DNA of 64,000 nucleotides from Rhizobium leguminosarum bv. trifolii WSM1325 (GCA_000023185.1 CP001622.1:2976001-3040000); one strand, 5' to 3'. Counted from the first letter of the stretch, positions 50,496-60,550 are shown. Notes: generated from the letters alone by a model not told the origin. A program made the numbers and translations.

Positions 50496-52847
50496 ATGAA
50501 CAATTCCGTTGAGAACAGATTTTTTGCGATAGTTTGCGGAGCGCTGCTCGTCTTTGTCGCTCCCCTCTTTGTTCTCTTCCTATTTCTTTCCTCGGAACGG
50601 GCCGACAAGGAAATACGCGACCATATCTCCGTTCTTCTTGTCGCCAATGCCCAGGCGCTGGCCAAACCGCTGTGGGATCTCGATGAGGAGAGCGTCACTC
50701 AGATCAGCGCGACGGTCGTTTCCCAGGGCGCCATCGTCAAGGTCGAAGTGCGTGACCAGTCAGGCCAGCTCGACGTCAGCCAGTCCACCATTCCGCGCTC
50801 CTTCGACGGCAAGCTGGTGCAGGTGTCGCGCGCCATCATCTACAACACCGTCGACGGTCCGAAGAACCTCGGCAGCATCAGCGTCTATTATCCTGCGCTC
50901 GGCCTGTTTTCCGGCCTGAAGCAGGAAGAGGTTGTCTTCATCTCGATCTTCATCTTCGCGGTGCTGACCGTTTTCGGCACGGCGCTGATCGGCAACCGCT
51001 TCTTCGTCATCCAGCCGTTGATGCGGCTGACGGCGGCGATCGAGGCCACCCGCCAGCTGGGCTCCCGCCACCATGTCGACTGGCAGTCGAACGACGAGAT
51101 GGGGCGGCTTGCCCATAGCTTCAACGAGATGCAGACCAAGCTCGAAAGCGAGGAAAAGGAGCTGAAGCTTGCCCACCGCCGCGCCACCGACATCTACAAT
51201 CTGACGCCCGCCATGCTCTTCTCGCTCGACGAGGAAGACCGCATCACCGCCGTCAGCGATTATTGGCTGCTTGCCACGGGTTACAACCGCGCCGCCATCA
51301 TCGGCCGCAACTTCGCCGATCTCGTCACTCCCCCGACCCGCGACAAATTCGTCAAGCGCCGCCAGGGCGAAAGCGGCATGACCGTCACCGTCAAGTTCAT
51401 CTGCCTGGATGGCCGCACCATGGACGTCCTTATTATGGAATCGGAGGCGGGCGCTGGCGCTCAAGACCGCCTCTCGCTATCGGTCATGGCCGATGTGACC
51501 GAACTCAAGGCCTCCGAGGACCGCAACCACCGCCAGGCAATCACCGATCACCTGACCGGTCTTCTCAATCGCCAGGGCTTCGAAGCCGTACTCGACAACA
51601 AGATCGCCGCCGCCGACGCTGCCGGCCACGAACTCGCCTGCCTCTTCGTCGATCTCGACCGCTTCAAGTGGATCAACGACAATATGGGCCACGCCGCCGG
51701 CGACATGGCGCTGATCGAGCTCGTCGAGCGCCTGAAGACCCATCTTGCCCCCTCCGACGAGGCCGCCCGTCTCGGCGGCGACGAATTTGCCATCCTGCTG
51801 CCGGCGAAGGACGCCGAAAAACGCGCCAAGGTGATGTGCGAGCAGATTGCCTCGATCTTCGAAACGCCGTTCGCCCCCGACATGCATCTGAGCGCTTCCG
51901 TCGGCATCGCCATCTATCCGCATCATGCCGCAACCGCGGCCGAACTGCTCCAGAAATCCGACATGGCGATGTATGCCAAGAAACGCGACGGCAAGAACGG
52001 CGCGCAGCTCTTCGACAATGCCATGCTCGACCGTGCCCGCAGCCGCGCCGAAATCGAGGCCAATATCGAAGCCGGCCTCGTCGACAACTGGTTCGAAGCC
52101 TTTCTGCAGCCGATCGTTACCCTGAACGGCCGAGGCATTGCCGGTTTCGAGGCGCTGATGCGCCTCAACCATCCGCAGAAGGGCTTGATGCCGCCGGCCG
52201 AGATCATCAGCGTCGCCGAGGAAACGGCAAAGATCGTCCGCGTCGGCAACGTCATCATGGAAAAGGCGATCGCCAACCTCGCGGAGATTTCCCGCATATC
52301 AGGCATGCAGGATACCTATCTCGCCATCAACTTCTCGCCGTTGCAGTTCGAGCCGGCGCTGCCGGCCCGTCTTGCCGCCATCGTCGGTCGCCACGGCATC
52401 CGCCCCGAGCGCATCGTCGTCGAGATCACCGAAGCCGTGCTGATGCACGACAACCCGCAGATCCGCATGATCGTCACGGAGCTTCGTCGCTTCGGTTGCC
52501 GCATCGCGCTTGACGATTTCGGCACCGGCTATTCGTCGCTGAGCTACCTCAACCGCTTCCCCGTCGACATCATCAAGATCGACCAGTCCTTCACCCGCGC
52601 GATCAACGACGGCGACGACGACGTGCGCCAGAAGAGCCGCATGCTGATCGAAGGCATCACCACGCTTTCCCACAAGATGAACTGCACCGTCATTGCCGAG
52701 GGCATCGAGACCGAAGAGGAATGCCGCACGCTCCACCAGATGGGGCTTGACTATGGTCAGGGCTATCTCTTCCATCGTCCACAGCACGCAGCCACGCTGA
52801 TCGAGCAACTGATGGCCTTGCAGTCGGCCGTCGCACGCGCCTCGTAA
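50496..52847 (+). CDS. HAMP-PAS-GGDEF-EAL c-di-GMP signalling protein
   Basis: 783 aa. TM1 is at about residues 10-32, then a periplasmic sensor of about 110 residues, TM2 (about 145-165), HAMP (about 165-220) and PAS (about 230-340; TDIYNLTPAMLFSLDEEDRI). The GGDEF domain (about 350-510) has intact ARLGGDEFAIL and a DLDRFKWINDNMGH metal/substrate segment. The EAL domain (about 530-775) has intact FEALMRLNHP, NFSPLQ, DDFGTGYSSL and EGIE. Both activities look possible. It is followed 25 bp later by a periplasmic solute-binding protein gene, perhaps a partner. Confidence 0.92.
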   Translation: MNNSVENRFFAIVCGALLVFVAPLFVLFLFLSSERADKEIRDHISVLLVANAQALAKPLWDLDEESVTQISATVVSQGAIVKVEVRDQSGQLDVSQSTIPRSFDGKLVQVSRAIIYNTVDGPKNLGSISVYYPALGLFSGLKQEEVVFISIFIFAVLTVFGTALIGNRFFVIQPLMRLTAAIEATRQLGSRHHVDWQSNDEMGRLAHSFNEMQTKLESEEKELKLAHRRATDIYNLTPAMLFSLDEEDRITAVSDYWLLATGYNRAAIIGRNFADLVTPPTRDKFVKRRQGESGMTVTVKFICLDGRTMDVLIMESEAGAGAQDRLSLSVMADVTELKASEDRNHRQAITDHLTGLLNRQGFEAVLDNKIAAADAAGHELACLFVDLDRFKWINDNMGHAAGDMALIELVERLKTHLAPSDEAARLGGDEFAILLPAKDAEKRAKVMCEQIASIFETPFAPDMHLSASVGIAIYPHHAATAAELLQKSDMAMYAKKRDGKNGAQLFDNAMLDRARSRAEIEANIEAGLVDNWFEAFLQPIVTLNGRGIAGFEALMRLNHPQKGLMPPAEIISVAEETAKIVRVGNVIMEKAIANLAEISRISGMQDTYLAINFSPLQFEPALPARLAAIVGRHGIRPERIVVEITEAVLMHDNPQIRMIVTELRRFGCRIALDDFGTGYSSLSYLNRFPVDIIKIDQSFTRAINDGDDDVRQKSRMLIEGITTLSHKMNCTVIAEGIETEEECRTLHQMGLDYGQGYLFHRPQHAATLIEQLMALQSAVARAS

Positions 52848-52872
52848 ACGACGAACCAAGGAGATGATACAG

Positions 52873-53586
52873 ATGAAAAAGCTCCTGCTTCTCGCATGTC
52901 TGGCGCTGCCCTGCACCGCCCATGCGCAAACGGTGACGTTCACGACCGAGGACTATGCCCCTTTCAACTATCGCGAAGGCAAGGAGATCAAAGGCGCGAC
53001 CGTCGAGCAAGTCGAAAAGGTGATGGCCGCGATCGGCGTCGATTACACGATCGAGATCATGCCCTGGGCGCGCGCTTTTAGCCTTGCCCGCACGGCGCCG
53101 ATGACCTGTGTCTTCGCGACCGCCCACAATGGCGCACGCGACCCGTTGTTCAAATGGGTCGAGCCGCTGCTCATCGACCGCAACATCCTGATCACCCGCA
53201 AGGGCTCGGGCGTCACCGCCGACAATCTGGACAAGGCGAAGAAATATACGGTCGGCACGCAGCGCGAGGATTACACCGAGACGATCCTGAAAGAGAAAGG
53301 CTTCACCAAGCTCGATGTCGCCAGCGACTTCAACGCGACGCTGCGCAAACTGCTTGGCGGGCGCATCGACATGATGCCGATCTCCGAACTCTATTTCGAG
53401 AAGTTGCGGGTCGACCAGCCGGTGGAGATAGTGACCGTGCTCTCCTCCCAGCCGATGGGCATCGCCTGCGAGAAGAACTTTCCAGACGATCTGCTCACCA
53501 GGATGCAGGCTGCCCTCGACAAGCTGATCGCCGATGGCGACCAGAAGCAGATCTTCCTAAAATACGGCATGAACCTGTCGGAATGA
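52873..53586 (+). CDS. Family 3 periplasmic solute-binding protein
   Basis: About 237 aa. A signal peptide (KKLLLLACLALPCTAHAQ) precedes an amino-acid-type binding fold: FTTEDYAPFNYREGKEIKG, MPWARAFSLARTAPMTCVF and GTQREDYTETILKEKGF. No permease or ATPase gene is adjacent; the upstream gene encodes a sensor with a periplasmic domain. It may therefore act as a signalling co-receptor rather than a transporter part (inference). The ATG at 52873 has AAGGAGA eight bases upstream. Confidence 0.85.
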   Translation: MKKLLLLACLALPCTAHAQTVTFTTEDYAPFNYREGKEIKGATVEQVEKVMAAIGVDYTIEIMPWARAFSLARTAPMTCVFATAHNGARDPLFKWVEPLLIDRNILITRKGSGVTADNLDKAKKYTVGTQREDYTETILKEKGFTKLDVASDFNATLRKLLGGRIDMMPISELYFEKLRVDQPVEIVTVLSSQPMGIACEKNFPDDLLTRMQAALDKLIADGDQKQIFLKYGMNLSE

Positions 53587-53654
53587 CCCTGGCGACAACT
53601 GCCCTTTCCGCTTGACTTTGCTTTCATTTCGCGGTGGTGAACGGCGGTAAGTTC

Positions 53655-53760
53655 TAAAGCGCGTCGGGATCTTTCAGATTCGCTTATCGCGCCTTAGGTC
53701 TTTGTTTTTACGCATGTCGTTGTCGCAAAACCGCTGCACACTTTTGCACGACATGCTTTA
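53655..53760. repeat. Rhizobial intergenic repeat upstream of pth
   Basis: A 5' part (AAGCGCGTCGGGATCTTTC, ATTCGCTTATCGCGCCTTA) is followed by a hairpin at 53712-53756 with arms GCATGTCGT/ACGACATGC and inner GCAAAA/TTTTGC. I recognise the TTTTTACGCATGTCG...GACATGC block as a frequent intergenic element in Rhizobium and Agrobacterium. It lies directly before the pth ribosome site and would be in its leader. Confidence 0.65.
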
Positions 53761-53777
53761 GCGAGGAAAGACAGGCC

Positions 53778-54509
53778 ATGCTGATCATCGCGGGTCTCGG
53801 CAATCCCGGCGGCAAATACGCCGGCAACCGCCACAATATCGGCTTCATGGCCGTCGACGCCATCCATCGGCGCCACGGCTTCTCGCCCTGGTCGAAGAAG
53901 TTCCGGGCCGAGATCGCCGAGGGCGAGGTCGCCGGCGAGAAGGTGCTGCTGATCAAGCCGCAAACCTTCATGAACCTCTCCGGTGAGTCCGTCGGCGAGG
54001 CGATGCGCTTCTATAAGCTCCAGCCCACCGATCTTGTAGCGATCTACGACGAACTCGACCTTCCCCAGGGCAAGGCGCGGCTGAAGACCGGCGGCGGCCA
54101 TAACGGCCACAATGGCATCAAGTCGCTCGATGCGCATTGCGGCAGGGAATACCGCCGGCTGCGCCTCGGTATCGGCCATCCCGGCATCAAGGAAATGGTG
54201 CAGAACCATGTGCTCGGCGATTTCGCCAAGGCCGACAAGGCCTGGCTGGAGCCGCTTCTCGACACGCTCGCCGACAATGCCGACATGCTGGTGCGAAACG
54301 AGGATTCGCAGCTGATGAACAAGATCGCGCTGGCGCTCGGCGGCAAGGCCGAGGAGGAGAAACCGGCGAAGGAAAAGAAGGACGCCGAGAAGAAGCCGGC
54401 CGGCCAGTCGCATATCCATCAGGCCCGCAACCACAATCAGCCGAAGCTGCCGGCCTCCGGCCCGATGGCCGACATGTTGAAGAAGATGTTCGGCAACAAG
54501 GGGGAATGA
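53778..54509 (+). CDS. pth: Peptidyl-tRNA hydrolase
   Basis: 243 aa enzyme releasing tRNA from prematurely dropped peptidyl-tRNA. The N-terminal signature [19 protein letters not shown] includes the catalytic histidine. Further motifs are [27 protein letters not shown] and [11 protein letters not shown]. It exceeds the usual 190 residues by a Lys/Glu/Ala-rich tail ([18 protein letters not shown]) and ends in KKMFGNKGE, an extension common in Rhizobiales. The GNAT gene overlaps it by four bases (ATGA). Confidence 0.95.
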   Translation: MLIIAGLGNPGGKYAGNRHNIGFMAVDAIHRRHGFSPWSKKFRAEIAEGEVAGEKVLLIKPQTFMNLSGESVGEAMRFYKLQPTDLVAIYDELDLPQGKARLKTGGGHNGHNGIKSLDAHCGREYRRLRLGIGHPGIKEMVQNHVLGDFAKADKAWLEPLLDTLADNADMLVRNEDSQLMNKIALALGGKAEEEKPAKEKKDAEKKPAGQSHIHQARNHNQPKLPASGPMADMLKKMFGNKGE

Positions 54510-54967
54510 GACCGGTGCCGCACGAAGATTTCGCCATCCGTGCCGCAGCCGCCGGCGACCTTCCCGGGCTGACCATCCTCTACCAGCACTTGAACCAGAC
54601 CGATCCGGTTCTCGACAGGGCCCTGGCTGAAGAGCGCTTCTCCACCATCCTCGCCCAGCCCGGCATGACCGTTTTCATCGGCTTCGCCGGCGATCTCGCC
54701 GTTGCAACCGCCACCCTGATCGTCGTGCCGAACATGACGCGCAACGGCGCCTCCTATGCGCTGATTGAAAACGTCGTCACCAACGCCGATCACCGCCAGC
54801 GCGGTTATGCCGGCGCCGTCATCGGCCATGCAGTGACGCAGGCTTGGAAGGCCGGCTGCTACAAGGTGATGCTGCTCACCGGCTCGAAGAGCCCGGCGAC
54901 GCTGCGCTTCTACGAGAATTGCGGCTTCGTTCAGGACAAGACCGGCTATCAGATCCGCCGGCCCTGA
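54506..54967 (+). CDS. GNAT family N-acetyltransferase
   Basis: 153 aa. The acetyl-CoA-binding motif A is [21 protein letters not shown]; motif B contains [19 protein letters not shown]. Substrate unknown. It starts within the pth stop (ATGA overlap), so it is translationally coupled. An in-frame GTG at 54515 could also serve as start. Confidence 0.88.
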   Translation: MRPVPHEDFAIRAAAAGDLPGLTILYQHLNQTDPVLDRALAEERFSTILAQPGMTVFIGFAGDLAVATATLIVVPNMTRNGASYALIENVVTNADHRQRGYAGAVIGHAVTQAWKAGCYKVMLLTGSKSPATLRFYENCGFVQDKTGYQIRRP

Positions 54968-54978
54968 ACCCGAAATGC

Positions 54979-55290
54979 CTATTCCTCCGGCTCCGCGGTG
55001 AACATCAGCGGATAGCCCATGCCCTTGGCAAGGTCGATGCCCTCCTTGGCCTTGGTCTCCGCGATGTCCTTGGCGCAGACCACGACCACGCATGAACCGA
55101 GCTTGTGCGCCGTCATCATCACCCGGTAGCCGGTCTCCTCGCTCATGCGGAAGACGGCCTTCAGGATCATGATCACCAATTCGCGCGGCGTATAATCGTC
55201 ATTGACGAGGATGACCTTGTAGAGCTTCGGCTTATCCAGCTTCGGCTTCACCTTGGTCTTCGGTTTCAGGGCAATGTCATTGTCACTCAT
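54979..55290 (-). CDS. clpS: ATP-dependent Clp protease adaptor ClpS (ClpS2-like)
   Basis: 103 aa N-end-rule adaptor delivering substrates to ClpAP. The core LYKVILVNDDYTPRELVIMI forms the start of the substrate-binding pocket; the middle reads RMSEETGYRVMMTAHKLGSC and the end GMGYPLMFTAEPEE. A Lys-rich N-terminal extension (KPKTKVKPKLDKPK) precedes it. Rhizobia usually have two clpS genes; this one resembles the ClpS2 form, and no clpA is adjacent. Confidence 0.92.
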   Translation of the reverse strand: MSDNDIALKPKTKVKPKLDKPKLYKVILVNDDYTPRELVIMILKAVFRMSEETGYRVMMTAHKLGSCVVVVCAKDIAETKAKEGIDLAKGMGYPLMFTAEPEE

Positions 55291-55632
55291 CGGAAAAATC
55301 CACCCGTTGATGACATGGAGTTGGTAATCTTCAAAACCAGCTAATCATTGTCGATGACGAATTTTCGACGGTCAACCGGCGCGGCTCCCGGCCTCAAACA
55401 GGCAGGGGCAGGTCGCCGGCTTCGATACTGAGAGGGGCAACTGCGTCCATGCGAACAGCGACCGGCATTCTGATGAAATCAGCAATATGTCGAAATCTCC
55501 ATCGCTTTCAAGAATAGGCCAGCACCGATCCATCGGCAAGTGAGCGACGTTAAAAGCTCTCTAAGACTTGACCATAATGCTCCTTTATCCCATAGGCACC
55601 AGCAAGGAATTCAAGAACAGCAGGTTTTAGCG
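55291..55632. other. Intergenic region between clpS and ychF
   Basis: About 340 bp without a gene. It must hold divergent promoters. CTTGAC at 55567-55572 is a fair -35 element for ychF, but no convincing -10 follows at the standard distance. No RNA structure stands out. Confidence 0.45.
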
Positions 55633-56736
55633 ATGGGCTTCAAATGCGGTATCGTCGGGCTGCCGAATGTCGGCAAATCGACCCTCTTCAACGCGCTCAC
55701 CAAGACGGCGGCGGCACAGGCGGCGAATTATCCCTTCTGCACCATCGAGCCGAACACCGGCGAAGTCGCCGTTCCCGATCCGCGCATGCGCAAGCTTGCC
55801 GACATCGCCAAGTCCAAGGAACTAATCCCGACCCGCATCTCCTTCGTCGACATTGCCGGCCTGGTGCGCGGCGCCTCGAAGGGTGAAGGCCTCGGCAACC
55901 AGTTCCTCGCCAATATCCGCGAAGTCGACGCCATCGTCCATGTGCTACGCTGCTTCGAAGACAGCGACATCACGCATGTCGAGGGGCGCATCAACCCGGT
56001 CGCCGATGCCGAGACGATCGAGACCGAGCTGATGCTTGCCGACCTCGAAAGCCTGGAGCGCCGCACCGAGCAGACGCGCAAGCGCGCCACCGGCAAGGAC
56101 AAGGAATCGGTGGCGATGCTGCCGATCATGGATGCCTCGCTGAAGCTGCTCAACGAAGGCAAGCCGGTTCGCACGCTGCTGTCGACGCTCGATGCGGAAG
56201 AAATCGTCATCCTCAAGAGCCTCAATCTTCTGACCTCGCATCCGGTGCTCTACGTCTGCAACGTCGCCGAAGGCGATGCTTCGACCGGCAACGAATTCAC
56301 CGAGGCTGTTGCCGTCATGGCGAAGGAACAGGGTGCCGAAACCGTCGTCATCTCGGCGGCGATCGAATCGGAGGTTGCCCAGCTTCCCGAAGAAGAAGCC
56401 AAGGAATTCCTCTCCGCCCTCGACCTTGACGAGGCCGGCCTCGACCGGCTGATCCGGGCCGGCTACAAGCTGCTCCACCTCATCACCTATTTCACTGTCG
56501 GCCCGAAGGAAACGCGCGCCTGGACGATCGAGCGCGGCACCAAGGCGCCACAGGCCGCCGGCGTCATCCATTCGGATTTCGAGCGTGGCTTCATCCGCGC
56601 AAACACCATCGCCTATGACGACTACATCAAATACAACGGCGAAGTCGGCGCCAAGGATGCCGGCAAGGCGCGCGACGAAGGCAAGGAATACGTCGTCCAA
56701 GACGGCGACGTCATCCATTTCCGCTTCAACACCTGA
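55633..56736 (+). CDS. ychF: Redox-regulated ATPase/GTPase YchF (OLA1 family)
   Basis: 367 aa TRAFAC-class P-loop protein. The G1 motif is [15 protein letters not shown] and the G3 motif is [20 protein letters not shown]. In place of NKxD it has the YchF variant (YVCNVAEGD), consistent with ATP preference. A coiled coil (about 130-200) and a C-terminal TGS domain (about 280-365; [15 protein letters not shown]) follow. It binds ribosomes and affects stress responses. The frame starts at 55540, but the ATG at 55633 gives the universal start [12 protein letters not shown]. Confidence 0.95.
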   Translation: MGFKCGIVGLPNVGKSTLFNALTKTAAAQAANYPFCTIEPNTGEVAVPDPRMRKLADIAKSKELIPTRISFVDIAGLVRGASKGEGLGNQFLANIREVDAIVHVLRCFEDSDITHVEGRINPVADAETIETELMLADLESLERRTEQTRKRATGKDKESVAMLPIMDASLKLLNEGKPVRTLLSTLDAEEIVILKSLNLLTSHPVLYVCNVAEGDASTGNEFTEAVAVMAKEQGAETVVISAAIESEVAQLPEEEAKEFLSALDLDEAGLDRLIRAGYKLLHLITYFTVGPKETRAWTIERGTKAPQAAGVIHSDFERGFIRANTIAYDDYIKYNGEVGAKDAGKARDEGKEYVVQDGDVIHFRFNT

Positions 56737-56772
56737 TCGCAGACCGCTGCTGTCTCGACCAATGCATCTCGT

Positions 56773-56793
56773 CCAAACCGCTCGGCGGTTTGG
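56773..56793. terminator. Hairpin between ychF and the convergent membrane-protein gene
   Basis: Perfect 9-bp stem CCAAACCGC/GCGGTTTGG with TCG loop between two convergent genes. No T-run; it may be a bidirectional mRNA-end structure. Confidence 0.5.
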
Positions 56794-56808
56794 GCGAAAT
56801 CATAAGGT

Positions 56809-57921
56809 CTACGATACCGCCCCCGCGACGGCAGGCGGCAATCTCTGCGAGATTACCAGCGGCAGCGCCCGCAGCACGATACGGCGCAGCGGCATCCAGC
56901 CTGTTCCGATGATGAGCACGATCGCTCCAACGACGATCAGCGTCGTGAAGATATAGGTATCAACAGTCGCACTCCCTTGGCGGAAAATGCCGTAGATCGC
57001 AAAACCGAGCGACAGCAGGCCTGACGTGACGAAGGCGCGCCGGTCGATGACAAGGCCGATCAGCATCAACACCGCCACGCTGATGACAATGATGGGCGTC
57101 TTGATCGACACGGCCCGGGCAACATCCAGCAAATTGCCGTCGAACGACATCAGCAGCCTTACGCTGAAGAGCAGTGCCGGTGCCGCACCCAGATGAAGCC
57201 AGAAGGCGATATCGGAGCGTATCGTCCGGCGCAACCGGTCGCCGAGGTCGAAATAGAGCGCCGTTGCAAACAGCCCGAGCGCGCAAACGAGGAAGACCAC
57301 CGCGAACAGGAGGGGATGGTTGGAGAAGAATTGCGGATCGCCACTCGCCCATTGCATGAGGCGCAATAGCAAGGTGAACACCAGTGCAAGGGCCGAGGTG
57401 ATGCAGAGCGCCAGCGACAGCGGCACGCGGTACCGGGCATAATAGAGGCCGAGAACGATCGGGAAGCCGGCGACGAACTGCGTCGCCTCCGCCCCAATAT
57501 TATTGAAGGCTGATGTTCCCGGTTTGAAGAAGAAGGACATCAGCAGGAATGTCCAGCAGAACAGCGCGATCGTCAGGCTGACGGCCGGCAGGGCAAGCCG
57601 CTGGCGGCGCACCAGGATTTCCGAAAGCACGATGATCGTAGGCAGTACGGCATAAAGTGCGGCAAGCCCCCAGAGGCCGCCGAGCGCCACCACGACGCCG
57701 ATGGTGATCAGCACGTCGTGGAAGCCGCGCACGAAGCTTGGCGTCTCTGTATCCGACCAGGCCTGCCCCTCCGCCGCCATTGCCGGCTGTGCCTCAGCGA
57801 CGCCGCCCCCGACGACGGCGACCCCGCGCTCCATCAGGAACGGCAAAAGCCGCCCGCCCGCCTCCGGCGAAATCAGCTCCTGGCGCACGGCCTCGTCAAG
57901 TATCGACCTTAGTTCAGTCAT
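56809..57921 (-). CDS. Multi-pass membrane protein (DUF2157-like)
   Basis: 370 aa. A soluble N-terminal helical segment (TELRSILDEAVRQELISPEA) is followed by about ten hydrophobic segments from residue 68 to 355, with short loops and no catalytic motif. The layout resembles DUF2157 proteins, which have an N-terminal cytoplasmic part and many membrane helices; that match is by eye. Function unknown. It is convergent with ychF and divergent from the MaoC genes. Confidence 0.65.
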   Translation of the reverse strand: MTELRSILDEAVRQELISPEAGGRLLPFLMERGVAVVGGGVAEAQPAMAAEGQAWSDTETPSFVRGFHDVLITIGVVVALGGLWGLAALYAVLPTIIVLSEILVRRQRLALPAVSLTIALFCWTFLLMSFFFKPGTSAFNNIGAEATQFVAGFPIVLGLYYARYRVPLSLALCITSALALVFTLLLRLMQWASGDPQFFSNHPLLFAVVFLVCALGLFATALYFDLGDRLRRTIRSDIAFWLHLGAAPALLFSVRLLMSFDGNLLDVARAVSIKTPIIVISVAVLMLIGLVIDRRAFVTSGLLSLGFAIYGIFRQGSATVDTYIFTTLIVVGAIVLIIGTGWMPLRRIVLRALPLVISQRLPPAVAGAVS

Positions 57922-58002
57922 GCCGGTTTATCTCCCCGGAATCATTGAGCCCGGGCGGATGCTATTGTAAGCATTGTGCGCTGCATATGGCGGGAGGAAC
58001 GA

Positions 58003-58494
58003 ATGTCGGCAGAAAAGCTTTCCTTCGAGGATTTCCAGCTCGACCGCCGCTTCGCGCTTGGCCCGAAGCTGGTGACCACCGAGGAAATCATTGAGTTCGC
58101 AAGCGAATTCGACCCGCAACCGATGCATATCGATGAGGCTGCCGGCCGCGCCAGCATTCTCGGCGGCCTTGCCGCTTCCGGATGGCATACCTCTTCTATG
58201 TTCATGCGCATGATGGCCGACAGTTATGTGCTGCATTCGCTCTGCGAAGGTGCGCCGGGCGTCGATCTGATGGAATGGCGAAAGCCGGTGCTTGCCGGCG
58301 ACACGCTATCTGGCCATTCGACCGTGCTTGAAGCCCGGCCGATGCGCTCGCGCCCTGGCATAGGCATCGTCAAGTTTCGCCACGAGGTAGAAAACCAGCG
58401 CGGCGAACTCGTCTGCGTCTCGGAGAATTCAGTCATGTTCGGCATGCGTGCCCGGCCCGCGGATATCGGCATAAGCCCGGAGACATCAGCATGA
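58003..58494 (+). CDS. MaoC family hot-dog dehydratase-like protein, first copy
   Basis: 163 aa hot-dog fold. The hydratase region FASEFDPQPMHIDEAAG has the Asp/His pair of R-specific enoyl-CoA hydratases, followed by GGLAASGWHTSSMFMRM. It is translated as a pair with the next MaoC gene, whose ATG overlaps its stop by four bases. Two such subunits may form a heterodimer acting on acyl-CoA thioesters. Start at the ATG at 58003. Confidence 0.88.
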   Translation: MSAEKLSFEDFQLDRRFALGPKLVTTEEIIEFASEFDPQPMHIDEAAGRASILGGLAASGWHTSSMFMRMMADSYVLHSLCEGAPGVDLMEWRKPVLAGDTLSGHSTVLEARPMRSRPGIGIVKFRHEVENQRGELVCVSENSVMFGMRARPADIGISPETSA

Positions 58495-58958
58495 GGATGT
58501 CCGAGCTTTACGCGGTTGGCGAGAAGGCCGAGATCGGCAAGTACACTTTTACCGAGGAAAACATCATCCGTTTCGCGACGCGCTACGATCCGCAGCGTTT
58601 CCACGTCGACAAAGAAGCCGCCAAAGACACCCTCTTCGGCGATCTCTGCGCCTCGGGCTGGCACACCGCCGCCGCCTGGATGCGGACCTTCCTCGCCTTT
58701 TGGGAAAGGCAAAGCGCCGCACTCGCGCAAAAGGGCCAGACGTCACCGAACCTCGGCCCCTCACCCGGTTTCCAGAAACTGCAATGGCTGCGGCCGGTTT
58801 TCGCAGGCGACGTCGTGACCTATTCCGTCGCCTTCCTCTCCAGCCGGGCGCTCGCGTCGCGGCCGGGATGGCACCTCAACACCATCCTCTGCGAGGGCGT
58901 CAATCAAAACGGCGATACCGTTATCCGCTTCGAAAGCGGCGTGCTCGAATTCGACTGA
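58491..58958 (+). CDS. MaoC family hot-dog dehydratase-like protein, second copy
   Basis: 155 aa paralogue of the preceding gene, overlapping it by ATGA. The active-site-like segment FATRYDPQRFHVDKEAA is followed by LCASGWHTAAAWMRTF, with Asp and His retained. Sequence similarity between the two suggests an old tandem duplication and a heteromeric enzyme. Substrate unknown. Confidence 0.88.
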   Translation: MRMSELYAVGEKAEIGKYTFTEENIIRFATRYDPQRFHVDKEAAKDTLFGDLCASGWHTAAAWMRTFLAFWERQSAALAQKGQTSPNLGPSPGFQKLQWLRPVFAGDVVTYSVAFLSSRALASRPGWHLNTILCEGVNQNGDTVIRFESGVLEFD

Positions 58959-58982
58959 CGCTGCAGGCACGAGGACGAGGGC

Positions 58983-59525
58983 TCAGTGGCCGGAAAATTC
59001 GACCAGCGTGTGCACGACGACGCCGAGCTCTTCCAGCTTCTTGCGTCCGCCGAGGTCCGGCAGATCGATGACGAAGCAAGCGCCGACCACTTCCGCGCCG
59101 ATCTGGCGCAGCAGCTTCGTCGCGCCGACCGCCGTGCCGCCGGTGGCGATCAGGTCGTCGACCAGGATCACCTTCTCGCCGGGCTGGACAGCATCGCGAT
59201 GCATCTCCATCTCGTCGACGCCATATTCCAGGCTGTAGGCGATGCGCACGGTCTCGTGCGGCAGCTTGCCCTTCTTGCGGATCGGCACGAAGCCTGAGGA
59301 GAGCTGGTGCGCCACCGCGCCGCCGAGGATGAAGCCGCGCGCCTCCATGCCGGCGATCTTGTCGATCTTCGTGCCTGCATAGGGCTGCACGAGCTCATCG
59401 ACCGCCCGGCGGAAAGCGCGTGGGTTGCCGAGCAGTGTGGTGATGTCGCGGAAAATGATGCCGGGTTTGGGGTAGTCGGGAATGGAGCGGATGCTGGCTG
59501 CAAGCTCCGAAGTCGTATTGTTCAT
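58983..59525 (-). CDS. apt: Adenine phosphoribosyltransferase
   Basis: 180 aa type I phosphoribosyltransferase salvaging adenine with PRPP. Motifs are [17 protein letters not shown] at the N-terminus, [17 protein letters not shown], and the PRPP loop [17 protein letters not shown]. The ATG at 59525 was chosen over the frame start at 59594, which overlaps the pet-operon terminator. Confidence 0.95.
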   Translation of the reverse strand: MNNTTSELAASIRSIPDYPKPGIIFRDITTLLGNPRAFRRAVDELVQPYAGTKIDKIAGMEARGFILGGAVAHQLSSGFVPIRKKGKLPHETVRIAYSLEYGVDEMEMHRDAVQPGEKVILVDDLIATGGTAVGATKLLRQIGAEVVGACFVIDLPDLGGRKKLEELGVVVHTLVEFSGH

Positions 59526-59592
59526 GGAAAATCCATATCTGCGAAGGCATGAAACTGGCCGGACTTTATCAATTGCCAGGGGCGGAACCAAC

Positions 59593-59619
59593 AAAAAAGG
59601 CGGCCCGCAGGCCGCCTTT
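59593..59619 (-). terminator. Rho-independent terminator of the petABC operon
   Basis: On the minus strand AAAGGCGGCC-TGCG-GGCCGCCTTT runs into T residues, 22 bases after the cytochrome c1 stop and before apt. Confidence 0.9.
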
Positions 59620-59640
59620 CGAAATCTGGCGGGGAACCGC

Positions 59641-60525
59641 TCAGTGTTCCTTATTGGCGTAGATCGAGCGCTTCGTCAGGTAGATCAGCACCGTGAAGAT
59701 CGCCAGGAAGATCATGACCATGAAGCCCGTGCGCTTGCGCTCCTCGAGATGCGGCTCGGCGGCCCACATCAGGAAGGCGGAGACGTCCCTCGAATACTGG
59801 TCGACCGTCGCCGGCGCGCCATCGTCATAGGTCACCTGACCGTCGGAGAGCGGCTTCGGCATGGCAAGGACGGCGGCAGCGTGAAAATAAGGATTGTAAT
59901 GTGAACCCTGCGCCACCTGGAAGCCGGCCGGCGGCTCTTCATAGCCGGTCAGCAGCGCGTGGATGTAATCCGGGCCACCTTCCTGATACTGCGTGAAGAT
60001 GTCGAAGACGAATTGCGGGAAGCCGCGCTCGACCTCGCGAGCCTTTGCAATCAGCGAAAAGTCAGGCGGAGCCGCACCGTTGTTGGAGGCAGCAGCGGCC
60101 TCCGCATTGGCGAAAGGCGCCGGGAAGTGGTCGGAGGGGACCGCCTTGCGGGTAAACATCTCGCCGGTGGCGTTCGGGCCGTCCTGGACCTCGTAGTTCG
60201 CGGCGAAAGCCTTCACCTGCGCCTCGGAATAACCGAGCTCATCAAGCATGCGGAAGGGCACGAGGTTCATCGAATGGCAGGCGGAACAGACTTCGGTGTA
60301 AACCTTGAGGCCGCGCTGAAGCTGACCCTTGTCGTAGTGGCCGAACGGACCGGCAAAAGTCCATTCCTCCTCCTTCGGCTCCTTCAGCGGATAGTGCGGC
60401 GTCTCACTTTCCGCGTGATGGGCCGGAGCCGCACCGTTGGCGGGCGTCGCCTCCTGGGCCAGCACCGCACTGCCGAGACCGGCGGCAAATGCGAGCGAGA
60501 GAATGCTTGTAACAAGCGTTTTCAT
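59641..60525 (-). CDS. petC: Cytochrome c1 subunit of the bc1 complex
   Basis: 294 aa periplasm-facing c-type cytochrome anchored at its C-terminus. A signal peptide ([20 protein letters not shown]) is followed by the heme-attachment motif CSACHSM. A candidate axial Met is in [10 protein letters not shown], and a C-terminal membrane helix reads [19 protein letters not shown]. It receives electrons from the Rieske protein and passes them to soluble or membrane cytochrome c. Third gene of the pet operon, 25 bp after petB. Confidence 0.95.
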   Translation of the reverse strand: MKTLVTSILSLAFAAGLGSAVLAQEATPANGAAPAHHAESETPHYPLKEPKEEEWTFAGPFGHYDKGQLQRGLKVYTEVCSACHSMNLVPFRMLDELGYSEAQVKAFAANYEVQDGPNATGEMFTRKAVPSDHFPAPFANAEAAAASNNGAAPPDFSLIAKAREVERGFPQFVFDIFTQYQEGGPDYIHALLTGYEEPPAGFQVAQGSHYNPYFHAAAVLAMPKPLSDGQVTYDDGAPATVDQYSRDVSAFLMWAAEPHLEERKRTGFMVMIFLAIFTVLIYLTKRSIYANKEH

Positions 60526-60550
60526 ATTTCTATTCCCTTCCGTCGCTCGC

